Shown: positions 13,213-21,537 of the stretch, piece after piece | Numbering within the stretch: position 1 is the first letter of the stretch | Layout of the letters: each line of letters begins with the position of its first letter | Assembly: GCA_900548085.1 (NCBI GenBank) | Contig: URJF01000004.1 | Location: forward strand, 1-33,676 | Direction: 5' to 3' | DNA length: 33,676 nucleotides | Source: an uncultured Oscillospiraceae bacterium | GTDB taxonomy: Bacteria; Bacillota; Clostridia; Oscillospirales; Acutalibacteraceae | The notes under the pieces: model-generated | What the model was told of the DNA's origin: nothing | Seen by the model: only the letters and a program-made list of their open reading frames with translations | Database searches by the model: none | Program-made: the position numbers and the translations under genes

Positions 13213-15141
13213 ATGAGTGAACATAATCACACCTGCGCCTGTGAGAGTTGCGGCCACGACCACAGTGACGACAGACTAAAAACAGAAGAAATAACAAAAT
13301 TTGTAATCGCCACTATACTATTTGTAATAGGATATTGCCTGAGAGAATTTACCTCGCTGCCGGAATACGCCTATCTGCTTTGTTTCGGCATATCATATCT
13401 TTTAGTAGGATTCAATATAGTGCGAGATGCTGTAGACGGAATTATGCACGGCAGAATATTCGATGAAAACTTTTTGATGACCGTTGCATCACTGGGTGCC
13501 TTTGCAATAAAAGAATACAGCGAAGGCTGTTCGGTAATGCTGCTGTTCACCCTCGGCGAAATGCTGCAAGCCAAAGCTGTAGCAAAAAGCAAAAAGTCAA
13601 TAACCGATATGCTCGAAAGAAAACCGGACACAGTGAACATTCTCCGTGACGGAAAAGAAATAACCGTATCCCCCGACGAAGTAGCTGTAGGCGACACAGT
13701 TTCCGTCAAACCCGGCGAAAAGATACATCTCGACGGAATAATAACCGAAGGCAGCTCTGAGGTAGATATGAAAGACCTTACCGGCGAATCTATTCCGCTG
13801 ACAAAATCAGAAGGCGACGAAGTTTTGGGTGGCTCAATCAGTATTGACGGAGCGCTGAAAATCAAAGTAACAAAGCCTTACAGCGAATCCACAGTCGCTC
13901 GCATACTTGATATGATTGAGGACGAATCCGATAAAAAGAGTAATGCCGAAAAATTCATCACAAAATTTGCAAGAGTCTACACACCCGTCGTTTGTCTCAT
14001 TGCTATACTTATTATAATAATACCGCCGCTGTTCCTGCACGGCTCGTGGCACGAATGGCTGCACCGTGGACTGTCTGCTTTGGTAGTAAGCTGTCCATGT
14101 GCAATCGTAATCAGCGTACCGCTTTGCTTTTTCAGCGGAATAGGAAGCTGCTCAAAGTTCGGTATGCTCGTCAAAGGCGGCAACTACCTTGAGGCACTCG
14201 GCAAATGTGACACTGCCGTGTTCGACAAAACCGGCACAATTACCTCCGGCAAATTTGAGTTTGTACAATGTGAATGTAAACACTGCCACTGCAAAGATAA
14301 AAAAGAACATCACGAGTTGCTGCGGATTATTACCGCCTGCGAAAAATTCAGCACTCACCCGATAGCAAAATCAGTTGCTCTCGCATTTGCGGGATTTGCA
14401 GATGATGCAGTAGTAACCGATGCAAAAAATTATGCCGGAGAGGGCGTAAGTGCAGTTGTGGACGGGACAAAATATTATGTCGGCAACGCAAAGCTTATGG
14501 AAAGAGTCGGTGTAGATTTCAGCGAAACAAAGCTAATCGGAACTGCAATATACTGCTGCGATGACGAAGAATTTTTAGGCGACATAGTATTCGCCGATGT
14601 TATAAAAGAGGAGTCACGCCGGGCTATAGCCGATATGCGCAAGCTCGGAATTACAAAAACGGCAATGCTTACCGGCGATAACGAAGAAATTGCAAGGGAC
14701 ATAGCAGACAGAGCCGGAATAGATGTTCACTATTCTAAACTTCTGCCGGTTGAAAAGGTAAAAGAAATAGAAGAAATAAAAGCTGAAGGCAGAACCGTAC
14801 TCTATGTGGGCGACGGAATTAACGATGTGCCTGTGATTACTGCCTCGGATATAGGAATAGCAATGGGCGGTGCCGGCTCTGATGTTGCAATCGAGGCTGC
14901 CGACATTGTTGTAATGGGAGACTCGCTGTCTACTCTCCCTAAGGGAATACGCACAGCTAAAAAGACAATGCGTCTCGCTACGGAAAACATTGTTTTTTCC
15001 GTTCTCGTAAAAGCCGTTATACTTGTGCTCGATATTTTTCTTGCAAAGAAAATGCCTATGTGGGTAGCGGTGTTCGGCGATGTAGGCGTATGTCTGATAG
15101 CCGTTGCAAACTCACTGAGAGCTATGATAACCAAAAAATAA
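13213..15141 (+). CDS. P1B-type heavy-metal ATPase (Zn/Cd/Pb class)
   Basis: Exports divalent soft metal ions across the membrane at the cost of ATP. 642 residues with the complete core: TGES (190-193), the metal-site CPC in SCPCAIVIS (294-296), phosphorylated Asp338 in DKTGT, STHPIA (HP motif), TGDN and GDGINDVP. The CPC motif and the C-terminal DVGVCLIAVANSLRAM resemble CadA/ZntA-like PIB-2 pumps. There is no N-terminal HMA ferredoxin-like domain. In its place are a short His/Cys-rich tail (H4, H6, C8, C10, C13, H15, H17) and a second Cys/His cluster (C353, C355, H357, C358, H359, C360, H366, H367) inserted soon after DKTGT. GAGAGG precedes the ATG. Own promoter and terminator; no adjacent regulator of ArsR/MerR type. 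Confidence 0.94.
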   Translation: MSEHNHTCACESCGHDHSDDRLKTEEITKFVIATILFVIGYCLREFTSLPEYAYLLCFGISYLLVGFNIVRDAVDGIMHGRIFDENFLMTVASLGAFAIKEYSEGCSVMLLFTLGEMLQAKAVAKSKKSITDMLERKPDTVNILRDGKEITVSPDEVAVGDTVSVKPGEKIHLDGIITEGSSEVDMKDLTGESIPLTKSEGDEVLGGSISIDGALKIKVTKPYSESTVARILDMIEDESDKKSNAEKFITKFARVYTPVVCLIAILIIIIPPLFLHGSWHEWLHRGLSALVVSCPCAIVISVPLCFFSGIGSCSKFGMLVKGGNYLEALGKCDTAVFDKTGTITSGKFEFVQCECKHCHCKDKKEHHELLRIITACEKFSTHPIAKSVALAFAGFADDAVVTDAKNYAGEGVSAVVDGTKYYVGNAKLMERVGVDFSETKLIGTAIYCCDDEEFLGDIVFADVIKEESRRAIADMRKLGITKTAMLTGDNEEIARDIADRAGIDVHYSKLLPVEKVKEIEEIKAEGRTVLYVGDGINDVPVITASDIGIAMGGAGSDVAIEAADIVVMGDSLSTLPKGIRTAKKTMRLATENIVFSVLVKAVILVLDIFLAKKMPMWVAVFGDVGVCLIAVANSLRAMITKK

Positions 15142-15159
15142 TTAACACCAACGATAAAT

Positions 15160-15193
15160 ACCCGAACTCAAAAATGAGTTCGGGTTATTTTTT
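15160..15193 (+). terminator. Terminator of the metal ATPase gene
   Basis: ACCCGAACTCA, loop AAAA, TGAGTTCGGGT: 11 pairs, followed by TATTTTTT. The remaining 15194-15252 gap shows only a weak minus-strand stem at 15231-15256 overlapping the stop of the next gene. Confidence 0.93.
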
Positions 15194-15252
15194 GCACTTA
15201 GGTATCGACATTCATCAAAAAGAATCACTCATAACCACAGGTAAATCGGTGA

Positions 15253-15927
15253 TTATGATTTTTTATAAATTTCTGTCTGCCCTGCCTCATTTAATGTGAG
15301 CAATAATACATCCTTTAGCCTTACCTGTCTGTCGGCGAGAATTTTGTTTAACTTTCGCTCGTCAATGCCTGTTTCCTTTAAGTTAGAGTACATAATTTTT
15401 CCGTCCAAAACAAGATTTGTACAAAGTCCTGTATGCATCGGCGAAAAATTAAAGTCTTTAGGATTGAGCTGTCGCATTTGCGGCGTGGGCAAAAAGCTGA
15501 CCTTTCCGCTGGTCTCCATAATTGCGCCGTCAATATCCGACAGCGAAAAGTAACCCTGTCCCCTTGCGCTCGCTAAAAGGTCGTTAATATCCAAATGAGC
15601 TTTTTTTAGAGCATTCTTATCTATTTGTCCGTTTTTAATCAGTACCACGGGTTTGCCTGAAATAAATGAGCGTGCTCTAACGCTTTTTCGGGAAATCCAG
15701 GGCAACAGTATCTCAAACAAGGCGTACACTGCCATAGCTATAATACCTCGCCACCACTGAGTATCAATATTAGTTGCCATCTCAGCCGCAACAGAACCGA
15801 TTGTTATTCCCACAACATAATCAAAAAACGACATTTCCGATATTTGTCGGTAACCCATGAGCTTTGTCAGCACAAAAAGCACCGCAAAGGACGCAACAGA
15901 CAAAATCAAAACCTTTAACATATCCAT
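15253..15927 (-). CDS. DUF421 (YetF/YrbG-like) membrane protein
   Basis: 224 residues: three hydrophobic N-terminal spans (about 5-80: LILSVASFAVLFVLTKLMGYRQISEMSFFDYVVGITIG...), then a soluble C-terminal part. MGYRQISEMSFFDYVVGITIGS is the diagnostic run of the DUF421 family (given here in words: the Gly-Arg-Gln and FDYV motifs). ARGQGYFSLSDIDGAIMETSG is the soluble part typical of YetF. In Bacillus such proteins include spore-germination modulators; the biochemical role here is unknown. The ribosome site is weak (GGTGAT). It is divergent from the CDF gene with a 101-base gap containing a short TTAAGT/ACTTAA dyad. Confidence 0.88.
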   Translation of the reverse strand: MDMLKVLILSVASFAVLFVLTKLMGYRQISEMSFFDYVVGITIGSVAAEMATNIDTQWWRGIIAMAVYALFEILLPWISRKSVRARSFISGKPVVLIKNGQIDKNALKKAHLDINDLLASARGQGYFSLSDIDGAIMETSGKVSFLPTPQMRQLNPKDFNFSPMHTGLCTNLVLDGKIMYSNLKETGIDERKLNKILADRQVRLKDVLLLTLNEAGQTEIYKKS

Positions 15928-16028
15928 AGTATCACCATAATTAGTATAGACAAAGGAGTGTGATTTATGTTATGATAAGTCTGTGTTAAATTTATGTTAA
16001 GTAAACTTAAAATAAGGTGGGATGACCT

Positions 16029-16631
16029 ATGGACAAGACAGGCAAAGCAGCCACTATAATCGGAACAATCGCCAACTTTGCATTATTTTTGACAAAGTTA
16101 TTTGTAGGAATAAGTTCCAACTCACTGTCGGTATATTGTGACGCCATAAACAATTTGGGCGACACATTCGGTTGTCTCATTGCACTGCTGGGATTTATAT
16201 TCTACAAAAAGATGAACGACATGCAGAATGAAAAGACGCAGAGCTTGTGTACTTTCGTAATCAATATAATAATAACCGTGACAGGCGGCTACTTTGTATA
16301 TAACGGACTTGAGCGTGTGCTGTATCCCCTGCCGGTTGCATACAGCGCCGGCTACGCATATATAATCATAACCACCGTTTTCGTAAAAATTGCTATGGGA
16401 ATAATGTACAGCCACTTCTATAAGAAGGACCGCTCACCCATCATAAAGGCACTGATTACCGACAGCTTTTTGGACTGCTTTGTAACTATATGCGCACTGA
16501 TGGGACTGTTTTTGATTACAAAAATCAATTTTGCGGCGGACGGAATTTTTGCAATCATAACAGGTGCCACTATTACTGTGTCTGCAATAAAAAGTATTAT
16601 TGAGCACGCAAAATTTTTAATCAACGGATAA
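16029..16631 (+). CDS. Cation diffusion facilitator (CDF) transporter, transmembrane domain only
   Basis: Resembles CDF-family metal/proton antiporters. About six hydrophobic segments in 200 residues, with the TM2 signature LSVYCDAINNLGDTFGCLIALLGF-like region (Asn41 and Asp45 at the metal-ligand spacing) and TM5 LITDSFLDCF giving Asp-x-x-x-Asp. Classical Zn transporters carry DxxxD or HxxxD in TM2 and HxxxD in TM5, so the site here is unusual. The usual cytoplasmic C-terminal domain (about 90 residues) is missing; the stop comes directly after TM6 and the next gene starts 18 bases later, so it does not look like a recent truncation by a frameshift. AAGGTGG lies upstream. Metal specificity is not determinable; an operon with the phosphoesterase is likely. 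Confidence 0.8.
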   Translation: MDKTGKAATIIGTIANFALFLTKLFVGISSNSLSVYCDAINNLGDTFGCLIALLGFIFYKKMNDMQNEKTQSLCTFVINIIITVTGGYFVYNGLERVLYPLPVAYSAGYAYIIITTVFVKIAMGIMYSHFYKKDRSPIIKALITDSFLDCFVTICALMGLFLITKINFAADGIFAIITGATITVSAIKSIIEHAKFLING

Positions 16632-16649
16632 GGAGTATCAAGAAAATTT

Positions 16650-17915
16650 ATGGCTACTAAAGAAAAACAAAAAAGAACACCGCAGCAAAAGAAAAAAATC
16701 GCAGGTAAGGTACTGTTGGGAATACTGATAGCCCTTTTGTGCATAATTGCAATAATCACTGCAATCAACACAATATGCGTAGCCTCCTGCAAAAATTATA
16801 TAAAGAGTATAAATCCCGTGTCATACTCATCACAGCTCACCCCCGAAGAAAAAAACGACTACACAACCTTTGTGACCGATAATGATTTTAGGGTAATGCA
16901 GCTCAGCGATGTGCATATAGGTGCCGGATTTATGAGCGTAAAAAAGGATAATCAGGCAATCAATGCGGTTGCTGCCATGGTAGCTGAAGAAAAGCCCGAT
17001 TTGGTTATCGTTACCGGTGACATAGCATACCCCGTTCCGTTTCAGGCCGGCACATTTAACAACAAAACAGGGGCAGTTATTTTTGCGAGTCTTATGGAAA
17101 AGCTGGGCGTATATTGGTGTCCTGCCTTTGGCAATCACGACACCGAGGCTTACTCCTATTTCAGCCGAGAAGACATATCAGAATTATACTCAAACAGACA
17201 AAAATATCCACACTGCCTGTTCCAATCGGGGCCTAAAGATGTAGACGGATACGGAAACTATATCGTGAATGTCCAAACCTCAAAGGGAGAAATAACACAG
17301 TCCTTTGTTATGTTAGACTCTCACTCCTACATAGACAACGATTATTTTGGTATTATGTGGAAATATGACTGCGTACACAAAAATCAGGTAGAATGGTACG
17401 AACAACAAATAAAGGCACTCACAAAGATAAACAATAACAAAACGCCTAAATCTCTTATGTTCTTCCATATGCCGCCGCAGGAAATGCTGACAGCGTATAA
17501 TGAATATAAAGAAAACGGCTATAAGGACACCGCCAACTCAAAATACACAGGCGGCAAAGCAGGCGAAAAGGATCTCGTAGTATATCCCAGCGAAAAGAAC
17601 TACGGCTTGTTCGACAAATGCCTTGAGTTAGGCTCAACAAAAGGAATTTTCTTCGGACACGACCACCTAAACAACTTTACCATGCTGTATAAAGACATCC
17701 AGCTCACCTATGACTACACGGTGGACTATCTCGCATATGTAGGTATCAACAAATACGGTACTCAGAGAGGCTGTACAATGATTACCACAAAGCCTGACGG
17801 CTCATTTGAATCAAAAGCCGAAAACTACTACCAAGATAAATACACTCCTCAAAAAGAAAAAGAAACCGTATCTATGGAAGATTTCTACACTGACGAGGAA
17901 AAAGGACATAAATAA
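16650..17915 (+). CDS. Membrane-anchored calcineurin-like metallophosphoesterase
   Basis: 421 residues with a Lys-rich N-terminus and one membrane span (about 20-45), placing the catalytic domain outside the cell. The five metallophosphoesterase motifs are present: DVHIG (87-91), GDIAYP (123-128), GNHD (161-164), a FFHMPP histidine and GHDH near residue 330. This is the class I/II cold-shock-type PF00149 fold; substrates in related proteins range from nucleotides to phospho-lipids, so specificity is open. AAGGAG lies 14 bases from the ATG, a longer spacer than elsewhere in the window; no better start is visible. Follows the CDF gene by 18 bases. Confidence 0.9.
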   Translation: MATKEKQKRTPQQKKKIAGKVLLGILIALLCIIAIITAINTICVASCKNYIKSINPVSYSSQLTPEEKNDYTTFVTDNDFRVMQLSDVHIGAGFMSVKKDNQAINAVAAMVAEEKPDLVIVTGDIAYPVPFQAGTFNNKTGAVIFASLMEKLGVYWCPAFGNHDTEAYSYFSREDISELYSNRQKYPHCLFQSGPKDVDGYGNYIVNVQTSKGEITQSFVMLDSHSYIDNDYFGIMWKYDCVHKNQVEWYEQQIKALTKINNNKTPKSLMFFHMPPQEMLTAYNEYKENGYKDTANSKYTGGKAGEKDLVVYPSEKNYGLFDKCLELGSTKGIFFGHDHLNNFTMLYKDIQLTYDYTVDYLAYVGINKYGTQRGCTMITTKPDGSFESKAENYYQDKYTPQKEKETVSMEDFYTDEEKGHK

Positions 17916-17918
17916 CAA

Positions 17919-17960
17919 AATAACCTGTGAACTCTTTACGGTTCACAGGTTATTATTTTT
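17919..17960. terminator. Bidirectional terminator after the phosphoesterase gene
   Basis: AATAACCTGTGAAC (17919-17932), loop of 8, GTTCACAGGTTATT (17941-17954), then ATTTTT. It also sits just after the stop of the convergent small membrane protein gene. Confidence 0.9.
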
Positions 17961-17969
17961 CTTACATAT

Positions 17970-18296
17970 TTACAGCATAGATGCCGCTGAAATTCCGAGC
18001 ACGCTGCCAAGGACGACAAAGATAACGGAAATCACTATCATAATCGCCCAAATAACTATGTTGGCAATAATATAATTTTTCTTATTCTTATTTGTATTAG
18101 GTGAACAAAGCCAAACTATCCAACAAATAATATTTACAATCGGGATAGCCGACAGTATAAACATACCGATATACTGACCTACCGACATAACCTCAGTAGT
18201 AGAATCATACTGCGGATAATAGGGTGGCTGATACGGCGGCTGATTATATTGCTGATATTGTTGATTTTGACTGTTTGGGTCATAGTATTCATTCAT
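17970..18296 (-). CDS. Small membrane protein with Tyr/Pro/Gln-rich N-terminus
   Basis: 108 residues, not recognised as a named family. Residues 1-31 are low-complexity and rich in Tyr, Gln and Pro (PPYQPPYYPQY). Two hydrophobic spans follow (about 38-63 and 75-105), joined by a short SPNTNKNKK loop. The layout of a Pro/Tyr-rich cytoplasmic tail plus two spans is common in Firmicute proteins of unknown role, often in stress or envelope contexts. AAAGGAG lies 8 bases before the ATG, and a good promoter with an overlapping palindrome lies upstream, so the gene is real and probably regulated. Confidence 0.78.
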   Translation of the reverse strand: MNEYYDPNSQNQQYQQYNQPPYQPPYYPQYDSTTEVMSVGQYIGMFILSAIPIVNIICWIVWLCSPNTNKNKKNYIIANIVIWAIMIVISVIFVVLGSVLGISAASML

Positions 18297-18310
18297 AAAA
18301 TTACTCCTTT

Positions 18311-18338
18311 CATCTGTGATTACAGAATATCACAGATG
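18311..18338. promoter_or_regulatory. Perfect palindrome across the -10 of the small membrane protein gene
   Basis: CATCTGTGAT, 8 bases, ATCACAGATG: a perfect 10-base inverted repeat covering the -10 and part of the spacer. Its position suits a repressor operator; as RNA it would be mostly outside the transcript. Confidence 0.6.
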
Positions 18339-18352
18339 TTATATGATGTCAA
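18324..18352 (-). promoter_or_regulatory. Promoter of the small membrane protein gene
   Basis: Minus strand TTGACA (18347-18352), 17-base spacer, TATTCT (18324-18329). Confidence 0.65.
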
Positions 18353-18356
18353 TATT

Positions 18357-19721
18357 TTAGGACAAAATTACCGTGATTATTGAATTTTTATTCAATATAA
18401 TGCTTTGTTTAAAATCGCCGTCATAATCTTCCTTAAGCAACCTTTCACCATCTGAGATAATTTTTTTCATATGGCTGAAATTGCCGTTCAATGTAATCTC
18501 GGTATTTTCTCCCTCATTCACTGCCACCAAAATGGTTTTGCTGTCCGGAGTGAGAAAAGCAAAAGCATTAGTCAAATTATTGTCATCAGTAGGTTCCATG
18601 CCAATGTTGAGCACTGTTGAGCCTACAGGCACATAGCGTGAAAAATGGGCAAATCCGTACCATCTCATGGCTACTTCCCAAACGGAAAAATCAAAATCTG
18701 CAGTTATCACTCCGTCGCTGTAGTCCTTGCCGTCCTTTACAGCAAAATTGTTCACTGCTACCCATGATGTCCAGCTGTCCATACCTGCTACAGTAAGATC
18801 CTGACCGATAATCCGTGCGGTGATAAGTGCCCCCGTAAAATCATCTACAGGCGACATATTAGGCAGCTCACACCACTCACTCATATCCATACGAATGTTG
18901 GAATATTTGTTCCGTATCTTTTTTCTGAATTCTCTGCGAACACTCGGTTCATTATCACAATGGTACGAATGGACAGCAAACACATCAAGAACCTTCATAA
19001 TCGTTTTGTCTGAATAAAGGGCATCCAGATATTCCTCTGTGAGTCCGAGATACTCGCCGCTTTCAGGGCCGTATAATTTAAGCGGCAAACCCCGCTTGAT
19101 GATTTTCTCAGCAAATATGCGGAATACGGCAACCATTTCTTCAGTCTCATAATGGCAACCCTCCTGCCAAACAGAAGCTCCGCCCCACTTCCACTGTGGC
19201 TCATTGATAGGACTGATATACTTTACCGGAAGTCCCTCTGCCAAGAAGTGCTCAGCCACATCCAAAACATAGTCTGCAAAAGCCTTGTACTTAGACGCCG
19301 GTATGTTGCAGGTATGATACAGCAATGATCCCGATGCCTGACCGGTAGAGCACTGACTGTAATGAGGAGAATTACAAAAGAGTATGAGCGTGTCCACCTT
19401 GCCGTAAGACAAGCATTTTTTCATCATATCTACAGCGTTTTTGTCCCGACTGTAGTCCCAGCTGAATTCCTCGTTCTCCCTGTCATAGAGCAACATACTC
19501 TCTGTCTTTCGCCAAGGGTTAGAAATACGACAATTATTATCGTCTGTACCTCCGCCTATATTATACCTATATATATTTAGTCCGAGTCCATCGTCAGAAT
19601 ACAGCAACCGTGCTATTTCGTCTGCGGCATCCCCTGCACAATATTGGCTCCACCAACAAGCAGAAGTTCCCCAGCCGAACAATGACTGTTCTGCTTTTGC
19701 ATTATTAAAATCAATTTTCAT
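18357..19721 (-). CDS. Glycoside hydrolase family 30 enzyme
   Basis: Retaining beta-glycosidase of the GH30 type, 454 residues. Early motif FGWGTSACWW (15-24) and NIYRYNIGGG match the GH30 (beta-1,6-galactanase/glucanase-like) barrel. The acid/base is Glu174 in SPINEPQW and the nucleophile Glu282 in MSEWCE. A C-terminal beta-domain (about 385-454) follows. The open frame extends to 19844, but the only fitting start is 19721: GGTGAT lies upstream and a promoter (19737-19765) lies inside the extension. There is thus no signal peptide, so the enzyme would act in the cytoplasm on imported oligosaccharides, or be exported some other way. No sugar transporter is adjacent. Exact substrate unknown. 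Confidence 0.85.
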   Translation of the reverse strand: MKIDFNNAKAEQSLFGWGTSACWWSQYCAGDAADEIARLLYSDDGLGLNIYRYNIGGGTDDNNCRISNPWRKTESMLLYDRENEEFSWDYSRDKNAVDMMKKCLSYGKVDTLILFCNSPHYSQCSTGQASGSLLYHTCNIPASKYKAFADYVLDVAEHFLAEGLPVKYISPINEPQWKWGGASVWQEGCHYETEEMVAVFRIFAEKIIKRGLPLKLYGPESGEYLGLTEEYLDALYSDKTIMKVLDVFAVHSYHCDNEPSVRREFRKKIRNKYSNIRMDMSEWCELPNMSPVDDFTGALITARIIGQDLTVAGMDSWTSWVAVNNFAVKDGKDYSDGVITADFDFSVWEVAMRWYGFAHFSRYVPVGSTVLNIGMEPTDDNNLTNAFAFLTPDSKTILVAVNEGENTEITLNGNFSHMKKIISDGERLLKEDYDGDFKQSIILNKNSIITVILS

Positions 19722-19736
19722 ATCATCACCGACTTT

Positions 19737-19765
19737 AGTATAAATTATATACTCCTCCCTGTCAA
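19737..19765 (-). promoter_or_regulatory. Promoter of the GH30 gene
   Basis: Minus strand TTGACA (19760-19765), 17-base spacer, TATACT (19737-19742), only 16 bases from the start codon; the leader is therefore very short. It fixes the start by excluding the longer frame. Confidence 0.65.
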
Positions 19766-19865
19766 TCACTATATAATATGTATAGCATATTAGCAAACAA
19801 AGTGGCGGAGTGACAACAAAAGGCAAAAAAATTTGCCTATTCACAAAAAATTTTTAAAAAAAGTG

Positions 19866-19894
19866 TTGACAAACGCAGTGAATGGATATAATAT
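19866..19894 (+). promoter_or_regulatory. Sigma-A promoter of the hrcA operon
   Basis: TTGACA (19866-19871), then TATAAT at 19887-19892 (15-base spacer) or TAATAT at 19889-19894 (17-base spacer). The CIRCE operator begins 12 bases downstream, the standard place for HrcA repression. Confidence 0.8.
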
Positions 19895-19905
19895 TAGTAA
19901 TAGAG

Positions 19906-19932
19906 TTAGCACTCAAGCGCATAGAGTGCTAA
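19906..19932. promoter_or_regulatory. CIRCE operator (HrcA binding site)
   Basis: TTAGCACTC, 9 bases, GAGTGCTAA: a perfect match to the CIRCE consensus. It sits in the 5' untranslated region of hrcA, giving autoregulated heat-shock control of hrcA-grpE-dnaK and perhaps dnaJ. Confidence 0.98.
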
Positions 19933-19961
19933 CGATATAAAAACATTTAGGAGGGAGCAAG

Positions 19962-20999
19962 ATGATTGGCGAAAGACGGTCGGCTATATTACAGCTGATT
20001 ATAGATTACTATATCAAAACCGGCGAGCCTATCGGCTCAAAGACGCTTTGTCAATTGCTACCCTATCCTGTCAGCTCTGCCACAATCCGAAACGAAATGG
20101 CTTACCTCTCCGGAATAGGTTTTCTGGAACAAAGACACACCAGCGGCGGCAGAGTTCCAACTAAAAACAGCTATCGCTACTATGTAGACAATCTAATGCA
20201 GCCAAAGGGCTTAGCCCCTTACGAAAAGCAAAGGATTGACGAAATACTCAGCATAAACGCATCTGACACAGAGCGATTGCTCAGCGATGCAGCCAATCTT
20301 TTGTCAGAAGAAACAGGTTGTGCTGCATTTTACAGCACAGTCAAGGACCCGTTAGACTGCGTTCAAGGCGTTGAGCTTATCCCCGCAGGCGGCGGAAAAG
20401 CAATGCTCGTAATGCTCAGCGTTGGAGGAAAAATCAAATCCTCGTTGTGCAGACTCAAATGCAATGTCGACGACGAGTTCAAAGCGTTGTTCTACAAAAC
20501 AATCAACGACTACTTTGTAGGCGTTCCGCTATCGGATATTGACCTGTCATTGCTGCAGTCCACAGCGCCTTTATTAGGTATGCGAGTTTTCGATATGCTG
20601 CCGATACTGTCGTCGTTATGTTCCCTTTGCCGTGAGGCATCTAGCGGAACGCTGGCCATCACCGGCGAAACAAACCTCTTGTCTCAAGAAGAATTAGGCG
20701 ACAGCGTCTACAATCTGCTTACGCTGTTGGCAGAAAAGAAAAAGCTAAATCTTCTGCTGACCGAATTTGCAAAGCGAGGCAGGGACAAGGCGCTCCTGTT
20801 AGGAGAAGAAAATCCGGTATATGAGCTGAAAAACACAGCAATGGCTACAGCAAAATTCAAATATGCAAACGACCAGATTGCCACACTTGGCATAATCGGG
20901 TCATTAAGAATCGATTATAGTTCTATTCTCCCGAGAGTAGATTATATAATAAATACAGTATCAAATTACTTAAAGGAGGGCGGAATCAAATATGAGTAA
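19962..20999 (+). CDS. hrcA: Heat-inducible transcription repressor HrcA
   Basis: Represses the chaperone operon by binding CIRCE; activity depends on GroEL in well-studied species. 345 residues: winged helix N-terminus (ERRSAILQLIIDYYIKTGEPIGS...SSATIRNEMAYL), the conserved HTSGGRVPT turn, and a GAF-like C-terminal domain ending in DYSSILPRVDYI-type sequence. Length is normal. GGAGGGAG precedes the ATG. The 3' end overlaps grpE by 8 bases (ATGAGTAA), giving translational coupling. First gene of the classic order hrcA-grpE-dnaK-dnaJ. Confidence 0.98.
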   Translation: MIGERRSAILQLIIDYYIKTGEPIGSKTLCQLLPYPVSSATIRNEMAYLSGIGFLEQRHTSGGRVPTKNSYRYYVDNLMQPKGLAPYEKQRIDEILSINASDTERLLSDAANLLSEETGCAAFYSTVKDPLDCVQGVELIPAGGGKAMLVMLSVGGKIKSSLCRLKCNVDDEFKALFYKTINDYFVGVPLSDIDLSLLQSTAPLLGMRVFDMLPILSSLCSLCREASSGTLAITGETNLLSQEELGDSVYNLLTLLAEKKKLNLLLTEFAKRGRDKALLLGEENPVYELKNTAMATAKFKYANDQIATLGIIGSLRIDYSSILPRVDYIINTVSNYLKEGGIKYE

Positions 21000-21507
21000 A
21001 AAAGAAAAAGACGAAGTAAAAGAAGAAACCGTCAAAGAACCCGAAGTTGAGATAGAGGACGAAAAAGATGAACAGTCCGATATCGAAAAGCAACTCCGAG
21101 ACGCAAAAGACCAACTACTCCGAACTGCAGCAGAATATGCAAACTTCAGAGCAAGAAGTGCCAAAGAAAAAGAGCAGACATATTCTAATGCAAAAGGAAA
21201 TGTCGTGGCAGAAATATTACCGTCCATAGACAATCTTGAAAGAGCATTAGCCCAAGAGAACTCGGACTACGAATCACTGAGAAAGGGACTCGAAATGACT
21301 ATGAACTCTCTAATGGCAACTCTCGAAAAAATGGGTGTCAAAGCCTTTGGCGAGGTCGGCGAACAGTTTGACCCTAATCTTCATCACGCAGTAATGCATA
21401 TTGATGACGAATCATTAGGTGAAAATGTAATCACCGATGTTTTCCAAAAAGGCTACAAGATAAACGACAAAGTAGTCAGACCGGCAATGGTCAAAACTGC
21501 GAACTAA
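20992..21507 (+). CDS. grpE: Nucleotide exchange factor GrpE
   Basis: Releases ADP from DnaK to reset the chaperone cycle. 171 residues: a highly charged Glu/Lys-rich N-terminus (1-35), a long coiled-coil helix (about 35-90, ending NFRARSAKEKEQ), and the beta-wing domain with GEQFDPNLHHAVMH and GYKINDKVVRPAMV, both diagnostic. The ATG overlaps the hrcA stop. A 30-base gap with AAAGGAG leads to dnaK. Confidence 0.97.
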   Translation: MSKKEKDEVKEETVKEPEVEIEDEKDEQSDIEKQLRDAKDQLLRTAAEYANFRARSAKEKEQTYSNAKGNVVAEILPSIDNLERALAQENSDYESLRKGLEMTMNSLMATLEKMGVKAFGEVGEQFDPNLHHAVMHIDDESLGENVITDVFQKGYKINDKVVRPAMVKTAN

Positions 21508-21537
21508 ATTGATAACAAACAAAAGGAGATATATATT

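Noticed and set aside
19722..19844. Hydrophobic N-terminal extension of the GH30 protein as a signal or anchor
   Set aside because: GTG start without ribosome site, and a good promoter lies inside the extension.
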